From the NCBI RefSeq assembly GCF_024323335.1, contig NC_066583.1:368655452-368719451 (forward strand): a DNA stretch of 64,000 nucleotides. The letters are read 5' to 3'. The stretch comes from Lathyrus oleraceus. Its lineage: Eukaryota > Streptophyta > Magnoliopsida > Fabales > Fabaceae. Shown here in pieces: positions 10,735-22,382 of this stretch (within the stretch, counting starts at the first letter, position 1; every line of letters begins with the position of its first letter). The translations under genes and the position numbers were made by a program. The notes under the pieces were generated by a model. The model was not told the origin of the DNA and made no database searches. It was given only the letters and a program-made list of their open reading frames with translations.

Positions 10735-12135
10735 ATTTTGATTTTTACCTTTCACCAATGTGAAATTAGGAGGATCAAGAGGAGAATCATCTTGATCCGT
10801 CATATCCCTATCCTCTTCACTATGATCTTGGAAAGTATCCCAAGATTTTTATAGGAATTTTTTTATTTTATGTTGAATTGTTGAGAGGGTAATTTTCAAT
10901 GGAATCAGACTCATCGTCAATGATTTGTGTAACATCTACATATTCCATTCCTTGAGAACTATCATCAGACTCACTTGTTTCAACTTCCTCAACCACCAAC
11001 ATATTTTTGGAATTTATTTTGAAGAATTGGAGATTTAATAATGCCACTAAAATGTGCTATAGACTCAGCATTGTGTTTATTCCTATTTTGCTCATCCAAA
11101 GGCAACAGACCATGACCATTGTCATTAGCAGTATAATTTCCTTTATCCAAATTATGACAATTTATATTAGCACTAGAATACCCTTTATCTAATTATGACC
11201 ATTTTCAATAACAAATTTTCATTTATCCAAATTATGACCATTTTCATTAGTAGTATAATATCCTTTATCCAAACTTTGACCATTTTCAATAATAATTTTT
11301 CCTTTATCCAAATTATGAAGATACGTTTCAACATTCGAAATAGAAGCAAAATTATGCACCTGCGCATACCTAGCTTCTACTTTAACCCTTGGTTTCTCCT
11401 TTAAAACATTATCATACATGGTATTTTTTATGCACCCATCCATGTCGTGACTAATAACTTTGCACAACAAACAAAAGGACGATAATTTCTCGTATTCTAT
11501 GTCGATAAAAAAATAGAAGCTCTTTCGCTCAACCAAGACGTTGAAAACATGGGACAAATATAGGTCGACATCAACCAACACATGGGCGAAGTGGCCAAAT
11601 GGACTATCGAACATCAATTTTGAAGCAACTGAGTCAGTGCAAATGAGAATACCAACACTACTTGTGATTGCAAAAAGAATGTTGGGGCACCAATACTCCC
11701 GTGCCAGACCAAATGGCCTAATCCATACCTTGGAATTTGATAATTTTTGCAAATGCAGATTGAAGTCATTGGTCCACAACAAAAATTTGAGGGTGCCTGG
11801 CGACAAGTTCCAACCACCATTGGACATGGCTCTTTTCACATCTTCCGGGGAGGAGACAGATAGCCCATAGAACCTTTTTCTGAGGGAAGTTATCCCCCAG
11901 CGACCAAGGTTTTTCCATACAACAGATAACTTATGTTTCAACTCTACAACTGTCAATGGCGTCGTCCCCTTGGGCCATATTACACAACCATGAAGGTTGT
12001 GTTTACAGGCCTCAATATTTGTTAAGTACTCCTCCTCTGGAATGGAAATTGCGAGTTTGTCTCCTTTAAGGCACGATTGTGACAACGGGGAGGAGGGAAT
12101 GTGACAGACATTGGAAGTATTAAAAAGGACATATG
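10735..12135 (-). pseudogene. LINE ORF1 (DUF4283-type RNA-binding protein)
   Basis: From 12135 to 11219 the - strand is open and reads a DUF4283-type protein: SNVCHIP, IPEEEY, HLHGCVIWPKG, a W-.-L-.-P-G motif, WIRPFGLAREYW, FGHFAHVLVDVDL and a zinc-knuckle-like CLLCKVISHDMDGC. This family is the ORF1 nucleic-acid-binding protein of plant LINEs. A stop near 11219 falls in an internal repeat. Acidic sequence and the segment FTLVKGK (about 10735-10830) continue the C-terminal part. The first residues are lost at 12135, where the large Ogre element begins. Residues apparently encoded beyond 12136 belong to the LTR. Confidence 0.75.
11137..11315 (-). repeat. In-frame tandem repeat in LINE ORF1 (39-42 bp, about 5 copies)
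   Basis: The word tttatccaa recurs at about 11142, 11183 (as tttatct), 11222, 11264 and 11303, a spacing of 39-42 bp. All spacings are multiples of three. The encoded unit, about 13-14 residues with NENGHNLDKG, repeats in the hydrophilic C-terminal region of ORF1. Confidence 0.75.
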
Positions 12136-14816
12136 TGTCGCTACAAAAAAAATACAGAGTCGCCATTGATTTTTATTTATTCCAAAGGAAAGGAAAAATA
12201 TCGAAAAAACCCCAAAGAATGGTCATCGCAACCACGAACAGGTTCGGAAGTCGGTTATACAAGGGGAATGTATTAACACCCTCCACATCCATGGTACTCC
12301 ATGGGAACCATCTAGGATGTTTGCGCTTGAATGGATGTTGTTTATCGAAATGTTTGCTTGCCAAAGGTTTGCAGAGTGGAGGTAGATTTTAAATTAGTGT
12401 TCTCGCCAAGGATTGGGTCCTCGTGCCTACGTATGCCCACTTGTTGAAGTGAGAAATCAGAGCCCCTTAGTTCATGGGTTTAAAAAGTTTATTTGTTTTA
12501 TTGATTTTATTACCTTGAAGAAGGGTTTTCGATTATGTCTCCCTAAGGCTCAAACAAAAGGTTTGAATGCATTAATTTTTTTTTTAGGTTTTGAAAAAGT
12601 GTTATTGATTTCAGATTGCACTAAAGACTATGGGTAAAGGTGAATACCTCGAACTACCAAGCCAAACGTCTTGTGTTCGAAGCATTCAGAACGAGTGTAG
12701 GAAAGCTCCATTCTCATCCCTTATTTACCACTTAAGGCTCGTGACATACAATCCTAATATCCGTTTATTGTGTTTTTGAGTTTGATTTGGAAAAAGACTG
12801 CTTGATGTTAGATCAAGGGTTTGTTATTGATTTTTGAAAGAGTGATCGCTCCTAATGCCTAAACGAATAGCTAACAAGCAATAATAAAGAAAGCGGGTAA
12901 AAGCATACATCGGAAAGGAGAGGGGGTACATGTAAAGTACAAGGGAGTATGGGAAATAAAAGGTCTCATTGTCAGGTAGCCCAAGAGAAAGTCTTATGTG
13001 TGCATAGTGTCCTAAACAATAAAGCAAGTTAAAGATTACAAATCTTCTTGAGTCTTGAATGCTCATTTCCATGTTCGGGTCAAATACTTGTCCAAAGTCT
13101 TTTGCAAGGGCCCTAATGAGTCTATAAGTCCGTTGTCCAAAGTCCATTACATGCTTGGGAGTTATCTTGTTTTTTGCATTTTTTAAGTCTAATCCATTTT
13201 TAGTCCATTTTAGAATGAGATGAAGAATGATGATACAATATGATAAAGAAAAGCAAAATAAAAGCAAGGTAAAATAACAAAAATTAAATGTTAGAAGTTA
13301 GGTAAAAGATTTTAACAAGTTAGAAGTTAGAATGCGGAAATTAAAAGTTAGGAGTTAATGTTAGATGTTAAGTCAAAGTAGAAGAGTATTCAAAAAAACA
13401 ATTATCAAAATTCAACTCTAAAACAATTATCAAATCAATTCTAAAACAATTATTAAATCAATTCTAAGACAATTAACAATCAATTCTAAAACAATTAAAA
13501 AAATTATCCAAATTCAATAATTAGCGCAATTATCTAAATTCTAAACAATTATCAAAATTCAACTCTAAAACCATTAGCAATCTATTCTAAAACAATTAAC
13601 AAAAATGATCCAAATTCAACAATTAGCATAATTATCCAAATTATAAACAATTATCAATCAATTCATCCTAAACAATTATCAATAAATTAATCCTAAACAA
13701 TTATCCTAATTATTATTAACTTTTATTATTCACCTAATCCTAAATCTAATCAACACCAATCCAGCATGGGCCTTGGATGGGTGGGGAAACAGGCCCAAAT
13801 CGGGGGGGGGGGGTTCACTGGCCGACGGGGTGTACAGTGCAGAATAGCATTGAGCCTCAATTAGAGGCCCACGGTGAAAGCACCAAAAGCAAAAGGTCGT
13901 CGCCTTTCACCTTGCTTCACGCTCAGTAATATACTGAGGGAAGACGCACAAATTGGGACGAATCTAACCGTGTCGGCCTCCGTCGGCGGCGGCGGTTCAA
14001 AATTGATGAAGCAACTCGCGCCAGTATTCTGCTTCTATTCTCCCTAACCGAAACGGAACAACACTCATCCACCTAAGTAGAACGAAATCGCTAACACTAG
14101 AATCTTCGACGGAATGAATTGAGCGATCGAACGAAAGTGGAGTGGGATTCCACTATGATCCACAGTAATAAATTCGCACTAATGCAAATGAAATCGACCT
14201 ACACGAAGAGGTGAAGGACCTACTGGCAAGGGCGAAGGATGATCGTCCGATGAACGTCGGATTCGAATCTCCAGCCTTCACTCCTTGCATTGATGATTCT
14301 TCAATCGTCTTCCTTCGGTTCTTGTTACGAGTTGCTTTTGGTACGGTGATTTCACTGTGAGTTGTGACAAGTTATGATTCGGCATCGTGAATGATCTGCA
14401 GTTCGATTTGTAATAGTCGTGTCGGGAATCATTGATGACGGTGATTTTCTACTGCTCCGAAGAATGAAGGATTATTGAATTATGGATCGAGATTCTTCGA
14501 TGGATGAAGAGTGACCGGACGCAGATCTCTAATTCGCCGTGAGTTTTTTCTTCTTCACCGTTACCGCCTCCTTTTCCTTTTCTTCTTCACTCCTTCTATA
14601 CGGATTCTATATGAGTTATTGTATGTTCTATGTTGAAGTGATAAGCTAAATATTGAGAAGAGTTCGTAAGGCTTGGGTTTGAAGAAGGTTGAAGGCGATG
14701 GCAATGGAGGTTCGGAAGAGAACCAGGTTACGGTTAGCAAAAAAAGAGAAAGGGAAGAATAATAATTCTGGAAGAGAAACCAATTGGAGAGAGCCAAAAT
14801 TCACTGCTTAATCATG

Positions 14817-14826
14817 TATTTATATA
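14817..14826 (-). promoter_or_regulatory. TATA box of the Ogre 3' LTR
   Basis: TATATAAATA on the - strand. The same site in the 5' LTR is TATAAATA at 39946-39953. Position and orientation fit the pol II promoter of a - strand element. Confidence 0.55.
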
Positions 14827-14872
14827 GTCTTTTGGAAGGAATTGATGAATGCGTTTTGGAATTTCTGTTGCC

Positions 14873-15125
14873 GTTTTCAAATTTCCAATTTTGTTTAGGA
14901 TGTCGTTTTGGTTTGTGCGTTACGAAATTGGTATTTGCGTTTCGTTGTTGTGTTTGGATTTCTTTTCATGTTGTCGTTTTCAAATTTCCAATTTTGTTTA
15001 GGATGTCATTTTGGTTTGTGAGTTCTGCAGTTGGTATTTGCATTTCGTTGCTGCATTTGTATTTCTTTTCATGTTGCCGTTTTCAAATTTCCAGTTTTGT
15101 TTAGGATGTCGTTTTGGTTTGTGCC
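14873..15125 (-). repeat. 103-bp tandem repeat in the Ogre 3' LTR
   Basis: The word gttttcaaatttcc starts at 14873, 14976 and 15079, an exact 103-bp period with about 2.5 copies. The same three-copy arrangement is present in the 5' LTR, so it predates insertion of this element. Confidence 0.85.
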
Positions 15126-16137
15126 TTCCGCAGTGAGTTTTGTTGTAACTTGTCGTTTGAGTTCTGTTTATTGGCCTGGCGTGTGCGTCGACTGGGAGCT
15201 GCAGTTTGTGGCTTATGGTTGTAGTTTGAATTGATGTTTCATGCTCGCTGTTATGGCTTGCGTACAGCTTGCACTGCTGCATATTGCAGCAATATTTCTG
15301 ATGGCATTTTTCTGTTTTGCTTTAACCATGTATATGAGAAATAGATAACTGAATTGGTAACATGGGCTAATTGGGAAAAAAATTGGATATGGTTTTGGGA
15401 GATTAAAAGTGGTTAGTGATGGATATTGGGATTAATAACATTGGATAAATGAATAAAGATTGGATATTGGTTTTAAGCTAATTGGTTGGTTTATTAGGAA
15501 TTGAAATGGATAAGAAATGGTTTGGATAAATTGGATTTGGACTAAAAATGGGAAATTTTTATCAAATGGATTTTATTGGAATTGAATAAAATTGGATTTG
15601 AGAATGGGCCCAACAAAAAATGTGGAATGGGCTTAACAAAAAAGAAATTATTAAATTTTCAAAATCAATTCGACTTTTCAAGAATCAATTTGAATCATCC
15701 AACTCAACTTGAACTTCTAAAATTAATTCGAAAAAGAGCGAAATGATTTCTAAAAACAAATTTATCTTCAAAGATCAAATCTAACCTCAAAATCAACTTA
15801 AACTTCAAAAGTTAATTTGAAGTTGAAGTCAATATGAAGTTAGAATTAATCTAAACAATTATTATGACATGATGACGGCATACGCAACGGACTTGTGAAT
15901 CTAACTGACACGACTTGTAAATTGGACTGAACTTTAATATCCCATATTCCCTTAAATGCCCAATTAGTTGTCAGTTGGAGATCCTATGTGCTCTAAATAT
16001 TGTCAATTGGGACCAATAGAGTAAGAAGTGAACTCTGAAGATATTAATTATTAATAAAAGAGATAGACCAATATTAATAAGTACAAGAGAGGACATTTTC
16101 GGTAGATGAAATATCAATTGAGATATTTTGTTACTAC

Positions 16138-16138
<1 letters not shown>

Positions 16139-16230
<92 letters not shown>
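16139..16230. repeat. (AT)n microsatellite in the 5' LTR
   Basis: About 46 uninterrupted AT units. The matching run in the 3' LTR is at 22288-22375. Length may be unreliable in an assembly. Confidence 0.95.
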
Positions 16231-16233
<3 letters not shown>

Positions 16234-16822
16234 ATATTTATTTGTGTGGTGGTAAGAGAAAGGAAAAAGATAAGAAGAAGTAGGTAAGAGAGAAAGAGAG
16301 ATATCATAAAGAAAAGAAAGAAAGGGAAGAAGAGGAAAAGAGGGAGAAAGGAAGAAGAAAAAAGAAAGAAGAAGGAAGCCATGGAAGCACCATCATCATG
16401 TCATCTTCATCATCACAAACTTCATCTTCTTCTTCTACTAGGTGAGTTCTTAGCTAGTATAGCATTTGGGGGAAAATACTTTATAAATTTGGGGGTTAGG
16501 TTTTGTGTGTAATGCATAATCATGAACTTGATGAATCCATGATGAGCTTGTTGTTGTTCTTACTCATCCATGCTTGTATGTCTTGATCCCTAACCTTCAC
16601 ATGTTGTCGTAGTGTATCATGGTGTTGATACCTTATGGTTGTGGTTGTTTATAATAACATGTCGATGTTGCTTCATGATGTTCATGATGTTATGTTATGT
16701 TGTATAATTGTTATGTGTTTTGACATGGATTCACGATGGTGTATGTTTTGGTATGGATTGGGGTGGTTGAAATTGGAAAAAGGAGTGGTTAAAAGATGAA
16801 TTTTTGAAAAAGTTTGAAGAAC

Positions 16823-17053
16823 CAATCGATTGGATGAAGTTTCTGTGGCGAAGAAGTGAAATTTTCCAGGAACCAATCGATTGGTCCATTGCATCAATCG
16901 ATTGTACAAACTTTTTGTTTTTGAAGAAGTTAGAATTTTTCACAGATCAATCGATCGGCCTTGGGAATTAATCGATTGATTCCTTTGTATTTTTCCAATC
17001 AATCGATTGGTTTAGTGAAATTTTTGAGAGAAATTGTCATTCAATCGATTGAT
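16823..17053. repeat. Cluster of CAATCGATTG palindromes in the 5' LTR
   Basis: Five exact copies of the 10-bp palindrome CAATCGATTG plus two one-base variants lie within about 230 bp. The 3' LTR keeps three exact copies and one variant (about 22973-23110) because part of the cluster is deleted there. Confidence 0.85.
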
Positions 17054-17104
17054 TCATTTGATCAATCTATTGACATGAATTAATTATTTGATGAATTAAA
17101 ATAT

Positions 17105-17170
17105 GTCACCAATGGGGTTCAAACCAGGGACCTCCTTGGAATTGTACAAGCCTTACCACTAGGCCAAAGA
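17105..17170 (-). promoter_or_regulatory. tRNA-like A box / B box pair in the LTR
   Basis: Read on the - strand, TGGCCTAGTGGTAAGG resembles a pol III A box. About 30 bp later GGTTTGAACCC resembles a B box, and the spacing is that of a tRNA. The second LTR carries the same pair at about 23160-23225. It could be a tRNA-derived SINE head inserted in the LTR before the last transposition, or a tRNA relic. No complete tRNA cloverleaf was established. Confidence 0.5.
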
Positions 17171-18531
17171 TGTTGTTGTTGAATGCTTATGCAATGGATA
17201 AATATTAATCTAAATCTTGATTAAGATAGATTAATGAATTAATCGAGTGTTATAACTCCGTTTTGGATGCGGACGGCTGCGTTAGTAAGATAACGAAAAA
17301 GGCTATTATTATGATATCATGTTATAGTATATTATGTGTCTTACAAATTCTATGAATTGTATTTTGATGGATGTTAAACATGGTTGATATGTTTGATTGT
17401 GAAATAACATGATTAAAAACCTTACAAAGGAGAGTGAGGAAATCTAGGAGTATAACATGATTAATAACTTAGAAAGATAATCTAGGTTATGGAACATGTG
17501 TGATATGTATGAGAATATGGTATTCATTCGTACGACGCTTATGTGAGGTCGTGGATGAATTGTTACCATGATTGAGAATGAGACGCATTGTATGGAATAT
17601 GTCATGTTATTATTTATGTATTATGGTGAATGAAGTCACCAGTGATTGATGAATTTTGTTATGGTTCGTGGAACCGATGTTTGTGAAACCGATCATGTAT
17701 TCAGAATGTGTGTTTTTCTGTGATGGTAAACATCTCTATTGGTATGCTCAAACGTGTAAGCATTGGGATGTGGGACCAATGATTCGAGCCTCAATTGGGT
17801 TTGAGCCCCAACCATGGCGGACATGGGGGAAAGGTGGACACCTAAGTGGGTTAGAGTCCCATACAGTGAAAGATACCCTAAGTGGGTTAGAGTCCCATAC
17901 GGGTGACGATCGCTTGAACTGGGGATTAAGCCTCATAGAGGACCCGATATCCATCGCGAAAGTCGAATCATACGAGCATGCATGAACCGGGCCTGGCTTA
18001 GACGTAAGTCCGTTCGGGAATTGATGCGTCGTGATCTGAATAATGATCGAGGTTGAGTTATGAGAACTCAGATGCATGTTGCCATACAATTGCGAGATAG
18101 TTTCCCCATCGCTCAAGTCTTCGTTCCCTTGTTGACTTGAGTCGGATATGAGTTAAATATTGATTAGAAAATCCTGTAGAGCCGAGTGGACCCATAGGAT
18201 AGGAGAACTCACTGAGATTATTATCTCATCCCATTATTGTTGTTATTTTTCAGGTATTCCTTACAGGTTGAATCTATGAGAAGCTGTGATGGATGTTTCA
18301 AGGAATGTTGTTTATCATGATCTTCCACTATGGAGTTGTGTGCAATGAAGATATTGCACATAGTTCTTAGATTTTCATTGTTTAGGCATTATTGTATAAC
18401 ATGTTCCATTGATGTTTTTAGTTTGGACATGTGTATATATTGATGCCATTAGGAACTTATGTTGGATCAGTACCAATTATTAACACTTGTATGATATTAT
18501 TCTAGATATATATTATACGGGTTGTTATAGT

Positions 18532-18543
18532 TGGTATCAGAGC
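18532..18543 (+). other. Primer-binding site (initiator tRNA-Met type)
   Basis: TGGTATCAGAGC lies two bases after the end of the 5' LTR. This is the standard plant primer-binding site complementary to the 3' end of initiator tRNA-Met. Confidence 0.9.
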
Positions 18544-21500
18544 AGGTCGACTCTCGACCTAGCCTTGAAACATCATAAGTAAATCTATTTATGCCTCATA
18601 TGTGTGTTTAGCTAACATGATTCCTAATATCACTGTATGTAGTATTGGGCCTGATCAACCTAATGCTATGTGCATGGTAGGTAGGATCATGGTTGGGCAA
18701 CCATGAGGACTCTGAAGTGTGGGTTGAACTTGGGCTTTGAGGATAGGCTCAAGCCAAGAGTTAGAAAGTAAGGAGAACTAGATGGCCTAGTTGAAGTTTC
18801 GGAGGAGTTGTGATTTGGGTATTATGGAATTGAAGAGTGGTGTATCATTCAAGCGATTCTGCGGTGTTAACAGAGTTGAGAAGTTGAGGATCTCTAGTGG
18901 ATGAATTGTCAGAGCTTTGAGAAAGGTGTGAATTGCTAGTGGAGTAAGATATACTCACTGATATGGAATAAGTATTGTGAGTAATTCTGTATGGTAAAGG
19001 AGAAAGGATTGTTATGTTACGCATATGTCATAAGGTCTGGAAGTGAGATAGTGCATCAGTGTTTTAGTTTCTAAGGCCACTAAAATATTTTGGAAGAACG
19101 AGAGTACTTCATGGAGTATATACATTTGGAATTGTATCTTGCGAGTGGTTAAGAACTTGAGGGATAAGGACATTCAGTTTTGTTGGGAGCCTAAAGTAGT
19201 GGTGAAGTCTAAGGAGAGACTCGAGGACATGGCTTCCTATTCCAAGTGAAACATGTATGGACCAATGGAGGTTAGAAGATAAATCGAGTACATTCAGACT
19301 TAGAAGGGAGATTGAATTCAGGATAGCTCGTCAGCGGTTCAGTGTTAGTGAGAAACTGTAATGGAATGTTGAGTTACCTAAGGATCAATTATAAGAGTTT
19401 GTGTTGGAGAGAGATAACGCACATTATATAGTAATGGAAGCTCTAATGAGTTTTGGTTGTATGAGATCTGGTTGAGGAGAAGAGCAAATAAGTTGGATTT
19501 AAGGAATTCTAGTAGAGTGGTTTTGTAATTGGAACTGAGAGAATTATCATAGGAAGACAAATGAACACCGAGTGTAGAAGTAGTGTGGATGTTGCAATAC
19601 AACTGTTGTAATGGGGTACATTTTAGATAGAGGCACAATGGGACCATTAAGATTCATTAAGACAAAGTTATGGGCATGTAGTTGATGATTGTTCGCATCG
19701 AGGATTTCTAGAGTATGTAGTGGAATGGAGGAAGTTAAACCTTGGTATTAAGAGAAGTATGTGATAGCAGCATTATGGTCATAAGTAAGTGTAATGGATT
19801 CCTTGTCTTGAGATGGATGTAAAGTAACATACATTTTGTTGAGTAGTGAGTCTTGTATTCTAAGAAGTTGAGTTGATGATAGACAACGAAAGACAAACCA
19901 AGCTGGAGCATGTGGACTAAGTGTAGGATATGGAATATGTTATGTTACAAGGGCTTATTGGGAGACAATGAGGATTATTCGTGGCAAGTCATAAAGACAA
20001 GTAACCCCGGTATGATGAAGTGTGTAGTAGGTATTGGTTTAGAAGAAAATTTTAGTCATAAGTGTGGCAATGATAAGGTTCATCTTAAGTGAAATTTATT
20101 TGAATTGTAAGAGTAATATTGGCTTATGGGAAGTTTGGTTGTTATTTATCTTCTTGAGGAGTGTTTGGTTGGTTGATCCCGGAGTATAAACGTTCACACT
20201 GTGTTGGAGCTAAGGGTGTCTTAAATGTGATAAGTGTATCGTTATGGGTGTACAAATTGAGGATGGAGTTACAAGTCACCACAAGTCATATTGGTAGTTT
20301 TGAAATTCGGATTTCTGAAGGTGTAGTGCGTAGTTGGTCATCTGTAGAGATATCATGGAAGCCAGACGTGTGGGAAAACCAACCTAGTGAACCATATTCG
20401 GTATGAGTAACTCTTGGGTGTATCACTACTATGGGTAATGAGAACCATAAGGAGTGATGTTGGAAGATACTTACGAAGTGGTGATCTGGAAGAGATTAGT
20501 TAGGTATACGATATATATTGATAAGGTGTGAAGTGGTTGGTCATGGTATGAAATTGATTGATTCATTCGGATTCATAGCCTTAGATGTAGACTCCCTGAG
20601 AGTGGTAATGGATGTGTACGATGATACTCTACCCTATTGGAAGGATTCATGAATTATACTTCCCAGGAGGAACGAGAATCAGTTATTCATGAAGTTAGAC
20701 ATGTAACTCAGACGGTATATTAGTAAGAGCATGAGCTAAGATTAGGGAAGATGGGACGGGACGATTGAGATGAATGATTTTGGATACGAAGTGAAATGTT
20801 ATCTCTAGATTTGTGTGAAATATTGTGTGTGACTCTATGAGGTGTATGGACACTCATAGTTACGCTCTAGATTGCTTAAGTTCCTTAGAAGTGGTGTCTC
20901 ATTGATGATTTAAAGTTCCTTGATGGTGTTATGTTGTTTTTGGTCGAGATCATGTGCCGGTAGAAATCTTGAATGAATCAAAACCCTATAAGAGGAATTT
21001 GATATGGAATATAGTAACCAGAACTGGATATTGTCAAATTAATTTGGTTTAGCTGCATCAAACACATGATGAATTTGGATGTTCTATGTTTTTATGGTTG
21101 TAGTAATGTAACTCCTGGATACCTATCTTTTGAAGAATGTTGGTCTTATTCTAAACTTTTGTGAGTCATCAAGGAAGTTATTCTACTAATGTAAGTCGGT
21201 AAGGTTCTAGTACTATTTTGGATAGTAAGCACTCTGGAGGGTAAGTGTATTTCTTTGTAGATTGTTAGCTAAACAGTAGTGCCTAGGAATCCCAGGTGTT
21301 CCACTATTGGAATCAGAGTATCACAATCGAAGGTGATGGAAGAAAGAGCTCAATCAAGTCTATGGGGATCAGGGGAATAGTTACTCATAAGAATGGGAGT
21401 AAGACAACCTCATGCTAATGGTGCTATCTCATTGGAGTAGTACGAGAGAAGGGAAGCAGTAGGAGTAAGGGCATGTAGCATACATTATCAGATCAAGTGA

Positions 21501-21980
21501 AGTTGATGAGATTATCGATAGATGGATTACAAGTTTGTCACATTTATTGAAGAAATAATAAGAGAAGAGTAGTCAACATTATGTGCGGTTAAGGAATCAA
21601 TAAGTTTTCTTATGAAGAATTAATGAGTATTGATTAACCAAGTCGAGATAAGATGTCGTAATTATGTTTTGTGTAACTTAGTACAAGGAAGGGAAGTCGT
21701 GGTTTCCGGGAAGAAAGTGACCAACTGATGTTGAGCGGTATATAAGAGGAATTAAGTGGAAGCAAGTTTAAATGTTAATCCAATATCAGAATGAGATTGT
21801 GATGGAAATCAAGATGTTTCAAGAGTTCATGGAGAAGGAAATTTGATAGAAAAGATAAGTTAGAAGAATGAGTATGTCAGAGACTTGGAATTGAAGAGAA
21901 GTCAAGTGTTGGTCTAAGATGTTGATGCAAGGTTTGCTTGTTTGTTGAGTGAAGGAAATTCGGGGGCGAATTTCAATTTA
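18544..21980 (+). pseudogene. Decayed gag-pol region of the chromovirus-like element
   Basis: No frame longer than about 80 codons is open. Nucleotide-level traces of gypsy RT remain at about 20600-20910. They include ctctaccct...aggattcatga, then aagttagac...ctcagacggtat (expected K-.-D-L-R-S-G-Y), and cattgatgat (expected IDD of F-I-D-D). Every expected codon block is shifted or mutated. The rest (gag, integrase, chromodomain) was not recognised. Identification rests on order and spacing of degraded motifs, not on a protein match. Confidence 0.5.
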
Positions 21981-21992
21981 AGGGGGGGAGAA
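21981..21992 (+). other. Polypurine tract
   Basis: agggggggagaa lies directly before the 3' LTR start. It is the expected second-strand priming site. Confidence 0.9.
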
Positions 21993-22283
21993 TGTAATAT
22001 CCCATATTTCCTTAAATGCCAGTTAGTTGTCAGTTGAGATCAATTGAGTTCCTGTGTACCCTATCTTTTGTTAGTTGTAACAATTGGAACTCCTATGTGC
22101 TCTAAATGTTGTCAATTGGGACCAATAGAGTAACCAGTGAACTCTGAAGATATTAATTATTAATAAAAGAGATAGACCAATATTAATAAGTACAAGAGAG
22201 GACATTTTCGGTAACATTAATAATTGGTCAATTGGTACTGGAAGATGAAATGTCAATTGAGATATTTTATGTTACTACCTAAT

Positions 22284-22382
<99 letters not shown>

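Larger units (their letters stand above)
12136..15932 (-). repeat. 3' LTR of the large Ogre element, left segment
   Basis: This aligns throughout with 35380-41057 (without the solo LTR there). The first 190 bp differ at about 13 positions by eye. It holds an AT-rich region of repeated caattctaaaacaatta words (13385-13740), a G-run near 13802, and the LTR promoter on the - strand. The chromovirus insertion interrupts it after tgaac (15928-15932). Confidence 0.9.
15933..18529 (+). repeat. 5' LTR of the chromovirus-like element
   Basis: Nearly identical to 21993-24584 apart from indels near the start and in the palindrome cluster. It includes an (AT)n run, a purine-rich tract at about 16250-16380, CAATCGATTG palindromes and a tRNA-like block on the - strand. 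Confidence 0.92.

Noticed and set aside
14784..15234. Hydrophobic open frames of about 70-106 codons in the Ogre LTR
   Set aside because: They come from the 103-bp repeat, which is not a multiple of three. No family is recognised.
16134..16382. Frame with a long Tyr-Ile run at the AT microsatellite
   Set aside because: Translation of (AT)n and a purine tract, not a protein.
17656..17985. 109-codon frame in the chromovirus LTR, also present in the other LTR
   Set aside because: Conservation follows from LTR duplication. It includes a direct repeat (aagtgggttagagtcccata) and has no recognisable family.
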